Part shown: positions 16,672-23,659 of the stretch, one piece after another
Numbering within the stretch: position 1 is the first letter of the stretch
Layout of the letters: every line of letters begins with the position of its first letter
NCBI GenBank assembly: GCA_947629275.1
Contig: CANRDG010000008.1
Location: 1 to 26,837 of the forward strand
Direction of reading: 5' to 3'
DNA: 26,837 nucleotides
Source: an uncultured Clostridia bacterium
Lineage (GTDB): Bacteria; Bacillota; Clostridia; Oscillospirales; Ruminococcaceae
Translations under genes and position numbers: made by a program
Notes under the pieces: model-generated
Seen by the model: the letters and a program-made list of their open reading frames with translations, nothing else
Told to the model about the DNA's origin: nothing
Database searches by the model: none

Positions 16672-17367
16672 TCAGTACACCTTCGGTTCGCTCTCGATAA
16701 TGTGATAGAGACATTCTATCGCCTGCGAAAGTCCGCCAAGTTCGTCTATAAGCCCCTCTTTTACAGCGTCTTTTCCGTCCAGCACCGTACCTACGTCCAT
16801 TACAAGTTCTCCGGTAGTCATCATCAGCTGGCGGAAACGCTTTTCTGTAATGCGCGAATTTTCGGTGACGAAGCGCACTATTCTTTCCTGCATTTTATCA
16901 AAATATGAAAGCGTTTGCGGAATACCCAGCAGTGTGCCGTTCATACGCACGGGGTGTATAGTCATGGTGGCAGTCGGCACGATAAACGAGCGCTTTGCAC
17001 ACACGCTTAACGGCACGCCTATAGAATGTCCTCCCCCGACGACCAGCGAGACTGTCGGAGTTTTCATGCTTGCGACAAGTTCTGCAATTGCAAGTCCTGC
17101 CTCGACGTCGCCGCCGACGGTATTGAGTATTATTACCAGTCCCTCGATAGAAAGATCCTGCTCAATGGCTACAAGCGCAGGTATTATATGCTCATATTTT
17201 GTGGTTTTATTTTGTGGAGGGAGTATATAGTGTCCCTCGACCTGACCTATTATGCTAAGGCAGTGGATAAGGTGCTTTGCGTTGTGCGAAATTACCTCTC
17301 CGACCGATTCTATGCGCTCTATATCCTCGTTTTCCCCGCAGGTGTTACATTCGTTTTCTTTACACAT
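16672..17367 (-). CDS. tepA: ClpP-like serine protease, translocation-enhancing TepA family
   Basis: A 231-aa cytosolic ClpP/crotonase-fold peptidase homologous to Bacillus TepA (YmfB). The fold core runs from about 40 to 225. The nucleophile is Ser115 in VVGGGHSIGVPL and the catalytic His is His138 in MTIHPVR. The oxyanion-type NTVGGDVEAGLAIAE block lies near 83-97. The N-terminus has Cys2, Cys7 and Cys10, which could bind metal. I use ATG 17367, with AGGGG 7 bases upstream, rather than an in-frame GTG at 17385 that lies inside that site. It has its own promoter and a hairpin leader (see separate entries), and leads the tepA-ylzJ-uppP-ftsK operon. The substrate is not known with confidence for the family. 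Confidence 0.92.
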   Translation of the reverse strand: MCKENECNTCGENEDIERIESVGEVISHNAKHLIHCLSIIGQVEGHYILPPQNKTTKYEHIIPALVAIEQDLSIEGLVIILNTVGGDVEAGLAIAELVASMKTPTVSLVVGGGHSIGVPLSVCAKRSFIVPTATMTIHPVRMNGTLLGIPQTLSYFDKMQERIVRFVTENSRITEKRFRQLMMTTGELVMDVGTVLDGKDAVKEGLIDELGGLSQAIECLYHIIESEPKVY

Positions 17368-17371
17368 TATA

Positions 17372-17410
17372 TCGCCCCTTTTCACGGATTATTCTAACCT
17401 TTCGGGGCGA
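17372..17410 (-). promoter_or_regulatory. tepA leader hairpin sequestering the ribosome binding site
   Basis: On the minus strand, TCGCCCC (17404-17410) can pair perfectly over 7 bp with GGGGCGA (17372-17378). The latter contains the AGGGG ribosome binding site of tepA and lies only 4 bases before the start codon. The intervening 25 bases can form a second small stem (GG/CC plus TTA/TAA around a GAA loop). If formed, this would block translation initiation, as in an RNA thermometer or trans-regulated leader. Seen as pairing only; no known riboswitch class is recognised. Confidence 0.5.
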
Positions 17411-17451
17411 AAATATGCTTTTGGCGCACTTTTGCTAATTCACCAACTTAT

Positions 17452-17479
17452 ATTATAACACAAAACGAAAAAAAGTCAA
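17452..17479 (-). promoter_or_regulatory. Sigma-A-type promoter of the tepA operon
   Basis: On the minus strand a -35 TTGACT (17474-17479) and a perfect -10 TATAAT (17452-17457) are spaced by 16 bp, with an extended -10 TG one base before the hexamer. The start point should be near 17445, giving a leader of about 78 nt that contains the hairpin at 17372-17410. It lies just downstream of the terminator at 17492-17521, so the tepA operon starts here. Confidence 0.85.
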
Positions 17480-17491
17480 GCCGTACAAAAC

Positions 17492-17521
17492 AAAAAACAG
17501 ATGCGCTATACATCTGTTTTT
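17492..17521 (-). terminator. Rho-independent terminator of the scpAB-rluB block
   Basis: A perfect 10-bp stem (AAAACAGATG at 17494-17503 and CATCTGTTTT at 17511-17520, loop CGCTATA) lies 11 bp after the stop of the small GNAT-like gene. On the minus strand it runs into six Ts. It ends the upstream block and insulates the tepA promoter. Confidence 0.85.
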
Positions 17522-17531
17522 ATTTAAGTAT

Positions 17532-17912
17532 TCAAGCGTTTTTGCAGTTTTTGCAGCCGTCAAGCATCTCGCTTATGCTTTCTATCTTCATGTTTTCATC
17601 GGCAAGATGCAGCTTTTTTACGTCGCCCGACAGTTTTTCATCGTCAAGCACAAACTCAGCCTTTTCTATGCCTTTCATCATCGCAAGAAAAAGTATACTG
17701 CGGTAAATGCCGTCAGCAAGCATAAGGCTGTCATACTTTGCATAGCGAATGACCACCGACATTTTATCAAAGTCTATATAATATACGCCAAATCCTGTCA
17801 CTTTGTCCTGCTCGGTTGCTTCGGAAACACTGACGGTATCGCTTTCAATGCCGAGTTTATTTATAATATCGCTGTAGTTTTCGATGTGTCTTGTCTGCAA
17901 TATCTGTAGCAT
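17532..17912 (-). CDS. Hypothetical protein, possibly a degenerate GNAT fold
   Basis: A 126-aa protein with no confident family. A beta segment (GFGVYYIDFDKMSVVIRYAKYD, about 41-62) is followed by a helix LADGIYRSILFLAMMKGIEKAEF (about 66-88). That resembles the strand 4-helix 3 region of GNAT acetyltransferases, but the acetyl-CoA loop consensus (Q/R)xxGxG/A is absent. The C-terminus ends in CKNCKNA, a CxxC pair. The start codon overlaps the rluB stop by one base (TAATG), which implies translational coupling, and a strong terminator follows. It may be a non-catalytic GNAT relative. Function unknown. Confidence 0.75.
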   Translation of the reverse strand: MLQILQTRHIENYSDIINKLGIESDTVSVSEATEQDKVTGFGVYYIDFDKMSVVIRYAKYDSLMLADGIYRSILFLAMMKGIEKAEFVLDDEKLSGDVKKLHLADENMKIESISEMLDGCKNCKNA

Positions 17913-18661
17913 TACCGTTTGCCTCCGTTCGATCTTTTCTGTGCCGCAGCTCTTAGCGCCCTTACCTCTTCGGAAGTAAGTTCGCGGTAGCTGCCGGGCT
18001 TTAGCATACCAAGCTTTACAGGGCCTATCGCGGTACGCTTCAGCCTAGCGACTTCAAGCCCCACGGCCTCGCACATTTTACGTATCTGGCGGTTCTTGCC
18101 CTCGCGTATCACCATTTGCATAACGGCTCTTTCAGGTTCGTTGGTAAGCACCGTAACGGTACACGGAAGCGTTCTGCCGGTATCTATAACAACGCCCTCG
18201 GACAGTTTGACTACCGTTTTATCTGTAAGCATGGAGCGCACTGTTACCCTGTAAGTTTTGGTAACGTGGTTTGATGGGTGCATTATCTCGTTTGCAAAGC
18301 TGCCGTCGTTTGTCAAAAGCAAAAGCCCCTCCGACTGCTTATCCAGCCTGCCTATAGGGTAAACTCTTGTTCCGACATCTGCGACAAGGTCGGTAACGCA
18401 CTTCCTGTCAAGCTCGTCGCTTGCTGTGGTTATATATCCGCGCGGTTTATGCAGCATTATGTACACAAACTGCTTTTTGCGCTCAACATATATCCTTTCG
18501 CCGTCAACTGTTATAATATCTTTCAGTGGGTCTGCCTTGTCGCCGAGAGAACATGGTCTGCCATTGACTTTTACTTTACCTGCCGCTATATGCTCCTCTG
18601 CCTTTCTGCGTGAGCAATACCCTGCATCTGAGATTATCTTCTGTATTCTTACCTTTTCCAT
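17912..18661 (-). CDS. rluB: Pseudouridine synthase RluB/RsuA family
   Basis: A 249-aa rRNA pseudouridine synthase with an N-terminal S4 RNA-binding domain (about 3-60, RIQKIISDAGYCSRRKAEEHI) and a catalytic domain. The active-site motif is GRLDKQSEGLLLLTND, with catalytic Asp107. The C-terminal motif GKNRQIRKMCEAVG matches the family. Length and motifs fit the 23S rRNA RluB type (helix 89 uridine in Escherichia coli numbering), though RsuA cannot be excluded by eye. AAAGGAC lies upstream of ATG 18661 at a longer than usual distance. It follows the dacB terminator-like hairpin and overlaps the next gene by one base. In Clostridia rluB commonly follows dacB and scpAB, as here. Confidence 0.93.
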   Translation of the reverse strand: MEKVRIQKIISDAGYCSRRKAEEHIAAGKVKVNGRPCSLGDKADPLKDIITVDGERIYVERKKQFVYIMLHKPRGYITTASDELDRKCVTDLVADVGTRVYPIGRLDKQSEGLLLLTNDGSFANEIMHPSNHVTKTYRVTVRSMLTDKTVVKLSEGVVIDTGRTLPCTVTVLTNEPERAVMQMVIREGKNRQIRKMCEAVGLEVARLKRTAIGPVKLGMLKPGSYRELTSEEVRALRAAAQKRSNGGKR

Positions 18662-18699
18662 GACTTTTTTGCCGTCCTTTCTCGCGTCCCCGCGATGTA

Positions 18700-18735
18700 A
18701 AAAATAAAATATGTAAGGGAGACTTTGCTCCCCTT
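18700..18735 (-). terminator. Probable terminator after dacB
   Basis: On the minus strand AAGGG-G-AG pairs with CT-CCCTT around a CAAAGT loop (18715-18735, one bulged G), followed by a T-rich tract with interruptions (18700-18714). It starts directly after the dacB stop. It may be partial, because rluB has no clear promoter. A further 5-bp hairpin (18682-18695) sits in the rluB leader. Confidence 0.55.
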
Positions 18736-18736
18736 T

Positions 18737-19885
18737 CTAGCTGTGAATAAACTCCTCAAGCTTGTCTTTCAGCTTATCCATAGCACTCTGCTTTTCGGTT
18801 TTCTTCATCTCTACATACTCGTTTGAGCATATATCGCAGACGTACACTGTATCTTCGCCGAGCGTGAAGCGTATCTCGCCGACCTTCTCCCCTGCCGCGA
18901 TGGGCGCATACACAAACTTTGGCAAAATGACTTCGCTTTTAACTTTGTCAGCCTCGTTTGCATACAAGGTGACCGACGGTTCGCCCACCACCGAACACAT
19001 GACGTTGGGCGTTTTGCCACCGACTACGTTTAGTGAAAACGCGCGGTAATCGCACTCGGGCGAGACGTTTACAAGCTGAGAAAAGCCGAAATTCAACATA
19101 CGGTTGTGATCCTGCCAGTCGTTGGGTGCGCCGAGTGTCACACAGATAAGCTTTACGCCGTTTCTTTCACAGCTTGAAATAAGGCATCTGCCTGCTTTAT
19201 CCGTAAAGCCCGTTTTAACGCCGTTCACGCCCTCGCAGGTATCAAGCAGCTTATTGCTGTTAGAAAGCCAGCGCTTATACGGTGGGTTGCCGTATTCAAG
19301 GCAGGCGGAAGATGACGAGGCTATCTCTGCAAAAGTTTCGTTCTTCATGCACTCACGCGCGAGCATAGCCATATCGTATGCCGTGGAATAGTGGTCGTCG
19401 GTGTAGTCGTCAAGACCCGAAGGCGTTACAAAGTGGGTATCTGAGAGACCCATCTGCTGCGCGCGTCTGTTCATCATGGCGACAAAATTTTCAACGCTGC
19501 CTGCAACTTTTACAGCGGCTGCGTTGGCGGCATCGTTACCGCTTGGCAGCAGCATACCATAGCAAAGTATGCGCTTTGTGACCAGATCTCCCTCTACAAG
19601 CCCCATTGACGAGCCCTCGACCTTGATAGCCTCGCTGTCCACTTTAAAATAGTCGTCAAGGCTGCCGCTCTCTATACACAAAAGCGCGGACATTATCTTG
19701 GTGGTGCTTGCCATTTGGCGGCGTTCATAGGCGTTTTTTTCAAATATCACCCTACCGCTTTCAGCCTCGATAAGCACTGCCGACTTTGCCGAAATATCGC
19801 TTTCACCAAAAGCTTCAGCCTTACCGACGGGATACAGCCCGACAATAAGGCATACGCTCAATATTACTGATAATATGCGTTTCAT
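18737..19885 (-). CDS. D-alanyl-D-alanine carboxypeptidase (DacA/DacB-like PBP)
   Basis: A secreted low-molecular-weight PBP of 382 aa that trims the terminal D-Ala of peptidoglycan stem peptides. A signal peptide (about 1-25, MKRILSVILSVCLIVGLYPVG) precedes the catalytic domain. The SxxK motif is Ser60-Lys63 (STTK), SxN is SGN (115-117) and KTG is 224-226. A C-terminal PBP5-type beta domain (about 285-360) and an amphipathic tail end follow, so it probably anchors to the membrane surface. ATG 19885 is chosen for the GAGGGAG site 6 bases upstream and the clean signal peptide. It follows gerW after a 77-bp gap. The place beside gerW and scpAB matches dacB or dacF in sporulating relatives, so a role in vegetative or spore cortex wall is possible. 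Confidence 0.94.
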   Translation of the reverse strand: MKRILSVILSVCLIVGLYPVGKAEAFGESDISAKSAVLIEAESGRVIFEKNAYERRQMASTTKIMSALLCIESGSLDDYFKVDSEAIKVEGSSMGLVEGDLVTKRILCYGMLLPSGNDAANAAAVKVAGSVENFVAMMNRRAQQMGLSDTHFVTPSGLDDYTDDHYSTAYDMAMLARECMKNETFAEIASSSSACLEYGNPPYKRWLSNSNKLLDTCEGVNGVKTGFTDKAGRCLISSCERNGVKLICVTLGAPNDWQDHNRMLNFGFSQLVNVSPECDYRAFSLNVVGGKTPNVMCSVVGEPSVTLYANEADKVKSEVILPKFVYAPIAAGEKVGEIRFTLGEDTVYVCDICSNEYVEMKKTEKQSAMDKLKDKLEEFIHS

Positions 19886-19962
19886 TTTGTTCTCCCTCAA
19901 TATATTATTTATTGTTATAATGTGAAGAAGTTTACAAAACGATACGCAGATAGATCTGGAAA

Positions 19963-20361
19963 TTATTCCTCGTCAGAATTTTCAGCTTTTTCAGCCTTTT
20001 TCTTATCGAGGAACGCAGTTACCTTGTCAATGGCCTCGGGTATCATATTGATAGCGGCGTTCTCTTTAGAGGCGTTTACAGTCATTTGCAGCAGCTTTAC
20101 CTCGCCGTCGGTAATGGCTATAAAAGCAAGTGGATTTATGGTTATTCCTGCGCCAGAGCCGCCGCCGAAGCAGTCCTTAGCCGAACTTGTAGGCAGGTCA
20201 CTGCCGCCCGATGCAAACCCCAGAGATACCTTAGACACGGGGATTATGGTGGTATGCTCGTTTACGACTATAGGCTTGCCGACCACGGTTTCGCAGTCTG
20301 CCATTGCCTTTATTTTTTCCATTGCAGTACCTACCAGACTTTCAAGATGTTGTTCACTCAT
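19963..20361 (-). CDS. gerW: GerW/YtfJ family sporulation protein
   Basis: A 132-aa protein of the GerW (YtfJ) family. The conserved start LVGTAMEKIKAM, the VVGKPIVV..HTTIIPVSKVSLGFASGG block and the glycine-rich segment GGGSGAGITINPLAFI are all present. In Bacillus the protein is in the forespore and needed for germination in response to some germinants. It occurs in many Clostridia, including ones not seen to sporulate. It overlaps the DUF2953 gene by 8 bp, the usual partner (YtfI-like) order. An acidic-basic tail (KKKAEKAENSDEE) closes it. The presence of the gene is suggestive but not proof of sporulation. Confidence 0.92.
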   Translation of the reverse strand: MSEQHLESLVGTAMEKIKAMADCETVVGKPIVVNEHTTIIPVSKVSLGFASGGSDLPTSSAKDCFGGGSGAGITINPLAFIAITDGEVKLLQMTVNASKENAAINMIPEAIDKVTAFLDKKKAEKAENSDEE

Positions 20362-21265
20362 TTGTTAACAGCTCCGTTCCATTAGATTTTAATTTTGCCT
20401 TTTCTTCTTTTTCGCGGCGCTTGCGTTCTTTGCGCGCCTTTATCTTTTGAGGTATCCATATCCTCAGAAAGTTCACACCTGTACAAAACGCTATGGCTAT
20501 CAGTGCGCTGGGTCTTACCATTACGACCGTTGCCGCATAATATTCAAAAGCGTTTTCGTTGAATTTACAATAAACTGCGACATTCTTTGCCCTTACTGTA
20601 AATATGCTGTCTATCAGCGAAACGCCGTTGCTCACCACCGCGCTTAATTTTCCGTAAGCCATTGCGGCGTCGTATGCGTCCTCTTTGCCGCTTACAAGGC
20701 GAATATCGAGCTTTGTAAAACGTATAGTTTTCAGTATTTTTTTAACTGCTTTCCACGCCATAGGTACATACGGCTTTGCCATATTTATATAGCGTTTTAC
20801 CTTGGCAAGACCGCCCTCTTTATTTGCCTTCTCGGCTTTCTTGGCGGCTTTTTCAGCTTTCTTTTGCTCTTTTAGTTCTTTTTTCTGCTCTTTGGTGAGC
20901 TTTACCTTTTCGGGCTTGGTTTCTTCTGTATCTTCTATATCTTCCGTATTTTCTGTATTTTCGATATTTTCGGTATCCTGCGTTTCTTCCTGCTCGTCTG
21001 CCAGATTTGCCTGCTCTATCATCTGCTCTATTTGCTCGTCGGTAAAGTCTGCATCAGACGGCGGAGACTTTGATTTTTTCTCTTTCTTCGGCTTTTTTTC
21101 TTTGCCCTTGTCTTTTTTTGGTCGCGGATATATCTTTATAAAAAGCCACTTTATCTCGATAACGGGCTTCTCTCCGCTTTGGGCGCACAGTTTAACTTTA
21201 ACTGAAAAATGGAGCAAAATAACGATGAGCGCAATAAGTCCCAGCAATATATAAAGCACTATCAC
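20354..21265 (-). CDS. DUF2953 domain protein (YtfI-like)
   Basis: About 303 aa. One N-terminal membrane helix (first 20 residues) is followed by a short beta stretch, then a long charged linker (about 50-150) rich in Lys and Glu with a tripeptide repeat (see repeat entry). The DUF2953 domain (about 155-275) contains the typical TKLDIRLVSGKEDAYDAAMAYGKLSA-type region and a late hydrophobic segment (VRPSALIAIAFCTGVNFL); a basic tail closes the protein. Function unknown; it pairs with GerW in many Firmicutes. The ATG at 21274 directly abuts AGGAG, so the GTG at 21265, 9 bases from that site, is my preferred start, though the ATG remains possible. It lies about 30 bp after scpB and overlaps gerW. 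Confidence 0.85.
   Translation of the reverse strand: MIVLYILLGLIALIVILLHFSVKVKLCAQSGEKPVIEIKWLFIKIYPRPKKDKGKEKKPKKEKKSKSPPSDADFTDEQIEQMIEQANLADEQEETQDTENIENTENTEDIEDTEETKPEKVKLTKEQKKELKEQKKAEKAAKKAEKANKEGGLAKVKRYINMAKPYVPMAWKAVKKILKTIRFTKLDIRLVSGKEDAYDAAMAYGKLSAVVSNGVSLIDSIFTVRAKNVAVYCKFNENAFEYYAATVVMVRPSALIAIAFCTGVNFLRIWIPQKIKARKERKRREKEEKAKLKSNGTELLTNE
20922..20975. repeat. 9-bp tandem repeat within the DUF2953 gene
   Basis: Six consecutive 9-bp units of consensus T(C/T)TTC(T/C/G)(G/A)TA on the + strand (20922, 20931, 20940, 20949, 20958 and 20967), with a decayed seventh. On the coding strand they encode repeats of the tripeptide (N/D)-(T/I)-E in the linker. The unit is a multiple of three, so copy-number change would not shift the frame. 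Confidence 0.85.
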
Positions 21266-21303
21266 CGTTATCATCTCCTTTTAAAAACGTATTTATACTA
21301 TGA

Positions 21304-21858
21304 TCAATTGTCGTCTGCTGCTGCCGTCACATCGTCGAAACTCAACTGCTCGGGGTCGGCTGTCATATCGGGAAGTTCTGTAGTTGACGAAAGCTGAAAA
21401 CATCTTAAAAAATTGCTTGTTGTTTTGTAAGCTATAGGTCTGCCGGGAAGATCGAGTCTGCCTGCCTCGGCTACAAGGCCTTTTTCAACGAGCGAATTTA
21501 CGGTAGACGAGCTGTCAACGCCTCTCACACTTTCAACAAAGCCTTTTGTAACAGGCTGATTATACGCCACTATTGTGAGCACTTCCATAGCCGCCGGCGA
21601 AAGAGCTGTTTTTCGCTTAGTCTCCAGAGCCTTTTTGACAAAGCTGCCGTAGCTGTTTTTGACGGTCATCTGATACTCGCCGTCAAGCTCTAATACACAA
21701 AGCGCTGTGTCAGCAAGTCTGTCATTCAGAAGCCTTACTATTTTTGGCACTTCACTTTCCTCAATTTCAAGCGCCTGCGAAAGCTTCGCCTTGTCAAGCG
21801 GTTCGCCGCTGGCAAAGAGCGCCGCCTCTGTAAAATTTACCAGTTCATCTATCTGCAT
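21304..21858 (-). CDS. scpB: Segregation and condensation protein B
   Basis: The kleisin-accessory subunit of the bacterial condensin SMC-ScpA-ScpB. The 184-aa protein consists of two winged-helix domains, with the family features EAALFASGEPL near the start and the conserved block ALSPAAMEVLTIVAYNQPVTK (about 86-106) followed by RGVDSSSTVNSLVEKGLV. Dimers bind the kleisin ScpA and control SMC ATPase activity during chromosome segregation. ATG 21858 overlaps the scpA stop by 14 bp. Length is normal. Confidence 0.96.
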   Translation of the reverse strand: MQIDELVNFTEAALFASGEPLDKAKLSQALEIEESEVPKIVRLLNDRLADTALCVLELDGEYQMTVKNSYGSFVKKALETKRKTALSPAAMEVLTIVAYNQPVTKGFVESVRGVDSSSTVNSLVEKGLVAEAGRLDLPGRPIAYKTTSNFLRCFQLSSTTELPDMTADPEQLSFDDVTAAADDN

Positions 21859-22741
21859 AAGTATTAGCCTTTCTCAAATATCCCCACAGGTTGGCTTTTC
21901 TAAGCGTTCCCTGCGCGACGGTATAATGCCTTATGGCGCTGTTGTTCCAAAGATTTACCTTTGGAGAAACACTCTTTTTACCGCTTTTTTGCACATTTTC
22001 TTCTTCCTGCGGCTGCTCTTCTGCGGCTGCTGTTCTTTTTCTTGCATCTGCAAAATACAGCACGCTGTTATCGTCGCTAAGTCTTATTCTGCCCGATTTT
22101 GTAAGCTCCAGCACGGCAAGGAAAGTCGCGACCCTTTCGCTTTTGTCTGTAAGTCCGTCATACAGCCTGTCCATTTTGCATGAGCCCGTACTGTACAGTG
22201 TTTTCATTATATGCATAATTCTTGAAGTTACCGAAACTATTCTGTGTGATACTATAGGCTCAAAAACTGCGGCTTTTATGGGCTTTGTTCTTTGCGCCCT
22301 GGCGAATATACCCATATATGCCTCGCGCAGCACCTGCGGCGAATGAATAACGTTATAAGTTTTATCCACGGGCATCTTCATAGGCTCTCTTACAAAGCTT
22401 TCGCCGCCGATATATTTTTCGGAGAGCATTTTTGCCGCCATTTTGCACATAGAATACTCTATAAGTCTGCCTTCCAGCTCTTTTTTGAGCTCCTGAGCTT
22501 CTTCGGGCTTTGGCAGCAAGCTGACGGTCTTTATATATATGAGCCGCGCAGCCATTTCGAGAAACTCCCCTGCTGTTTCAAGGTCGGTATCTTCGGCGTT
22601 GTCTATATACATAAGATACTGCTCGAGCAGTGAGGATATTTCTATATCGTAAATATTGAGTTTATGCTTTGTTATCAGGTACAAAAGCAGGTCGAGCGGT
22701 CCTTCAAAGTCTTTCAGTTTAAAGGTAAATTCTTCATTCAT
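21845..22741 (-). CDS. scpA: Segregation and condensation protein A (kleisin), with C-terminal extension
   Basis: A 298-aa kleisin that bridges SMC heads in condensin. The N-terminal SMC-neck binding domain shows the hallmark FEGPLDLLLYLI (12-23) and KLNIYDIEI (27-35). The middle binds ScpB, and the C-terminal winged helix is near 195-235 (FLAVLELTKSGRIRL). After it comes a tail of about 60 residues (236-298) not found in the usual 240-260 aa protein; it contains LRKAN twice (280-284, 289-293). The tail overlaps the scpB start by 14 bp. It lies 6 bp after the site-2 protease gene, an arrangement common in Clostridia. Confidence 0.95.
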   Translation of the reverse strand: MNEEFTFKLKDFEGPLDLLLYLITKHKLNIYDIEISSLLEQYLMYIDNAEDTDLETAGEFLEMAARLIYIKTVSLLPKPEEAQELKKELEGRLIEYSMCKMAAKMLSEKYIGGESFVREPMKMPVDKTYNVIHSPQVLREAYMGIFARAQRTKPIKAAVFEPIVSHRIVSVTSRIMHIMKTLYSTGSCKMDRLYDGLTDKSERVATFLAVLELTKSGRIRLSDDNSVLYFADARKRTAAAEEQPQEEENVQKSGKKSVSPKVNLWNNSAIRHYTVAQGTLRKANLWGYLRKANTYADR

Positions 22742-22747
22742 CTGCTT

Positions 22748-23440
22748 TTACACCAACGCTTCTATCCAGTTTGTTGCCAAAGCAAACAGATCAAACAGCT
22801 TGCCGTCTATAAAGCCGAGCGGTCTTGAAAGTATACCCGAAAAGAGGAGCGCCATGAACACGATGCTTATAATAAGCTGGTTCTCGGCGAGTATTCTTTC
22901 ATATTTTGCCGAGGTGAAGTAGGAAACTATTCTTGAACCGTCAAGCGGCGGAACTGGTATAAGGTTGAACACCGCAAGACCTATATTTATAGTAACAAGG
23001 AAGTAGAAAAGCCATATCGCATAGTACAGACCCGTATTGTTGGTGCCTGTGATATAATATATAATGCCGTTTTTCATCATATAGTCATCAGAAACGCCGA
23101 GCAGCACCCTCAGCACTATCATGGAGATCGCTGCCACGATAAGGTTAGAAACAGGACCTGCCAGCGCGGTCAGCGCCATATCGCGTCGGTAGTGCTTGAA
23201 ATGCAGCGGATTTACAGGCACAGGCTTCGCCCAACCAAAACCCGTGAACAGCAGCAGTATCGCACCGATAGGGTCGATATGTGCTATGGGGTTCAGCGTA
23301 AGTCTGCCCATATATTTTGCGGTATAGTCGCCGCACCTTTCAGCCATCCACGCGTGGGCAAGCTCGTGTATCGGCAGCACCATAAATATTATAAGTACTC
23401 TTGTTCCATACTCAATTACCGTCTGAGCATCAAGATGCAT
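22748..23440 (-). CDS. Site-2 protease family (M50) membrane metalloprotease
   Basis: An intramembrane zinc metalloprotease of 230 aa. The HExxH motif is HELAH (25-29) within the first membrane helix. The third zinc ligand is Asp167 in the NLIPVPPLDGSRI motif near the cytoplasmic end of a later helix. There are about five or six hydrophobic segments (approximately 13-30, 57-70, 88-115, 136-162 and 188-205). Family members cut membrane-bound regulators or residual signal peptides; the substrate here is unknown. AAAGGAG lies 9 bases before ATG 23440, and a strong promoter precedes it. It is the first gene of the scpAB block and diverges from rpmB. Confidence 0.94.
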   Translation of the reverse strand: MHLDAQTVIEYGTRVLIIFMVLPIHELAHAWMAERCGDYTAKYMGRLTLNPIAHIDPIGAILLLFTGFGWAKPVPVNPLHFKHYRRDMALTALAGPVSNLIVAAISMIVLRVLLGVSDDYMMKNGIIYYITGTNNTGLYYAIWLFYFLVTINIGLAVFNLIPVPPLDGSRIVSYFTSAKYERILAENQLIISIVFMALLFSGILSRPLGFIDGKLFDLFALATNWIEALV

Positions 23441-23474
23441 ACCTATTTTCTCCTTTATAATAACAGTTACATTT

Positions 23475-23503
23475 ATTATAATATATTTTTATTAAAATTA
23501 CAA
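23475..23503 (-). promoter_or_regulatory. Sigma-A-type promoter of the site-2 protease-scpAB block
   Basis: On the minus strand -35 TTGTAA (23498-23503) and -10 TATAAT (23475-23480) have a 17-bp spacer. They sit about 35 bp before the site-2 protease start and back-to-back with the rpmB promoter. Confidence 0.8.
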
Positions 23504-23584
23504 GGCTATTTTAAGCATTTTTTTGTGAGAACGTATAAAATTTTTAAAAAATTGCCCTCTTAGCAAATTTTTTTTGAAAATCTC

Positions 23585-23613
23585 TTGCAATTTGAATTGA
23601 TTTCTGCTAAAAT
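23585..23613 (+). promoter_or_regulatory. Sigma-A-type promoter of rpmB
   Basis: The -35 TTGCAA (23585-23590) and -10 TAAAAT (23608-23613) are separated by 17 bp. The start point is predicted near 23620, giving a leader of about 40 nt that begins with the hairpin arm GTTGCA. Confidence 0.75.
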
Positions 23614-23619
23614 AGTAAT

Positions 23620-23655
23620 GTTGCATATTTTATAAATTTCAAAAGGGGGTGCAAC
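23620..23655 (+). promoter_or_regulatory. rpmB leader hairpin with ribosome binding site in the loop
   Basis: Perfect 6-bp arms GTTGCA (23620-23625) and TGCAAC (23650-23655) enclose an AT-rich loop that ends in AAAAGGGGG, the ribosome binding site, which abuts the 3' arm. The arm starts at the predicted transcription start. It could be a platform for feedback by L28 or for RNA stability. Pairing is seen; regulation is inference. Confidence 0.45.
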
Positions 23656-23659
23656 CTGT

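Noticed and set aside
19886..19962. A separate dacB promoter
   Set aside because: A TTGTAA and TATAAC-like pair exists but the spacing (about 12) is wrong; left uncalled.
20802..21254. Plus-strand Ser/Phe-rich ORF of 150 codons
   Set aside because: The low-complexity Ser/Phe composition is the reverse reading of the Lys/Glu-rich DUF2953 linker.
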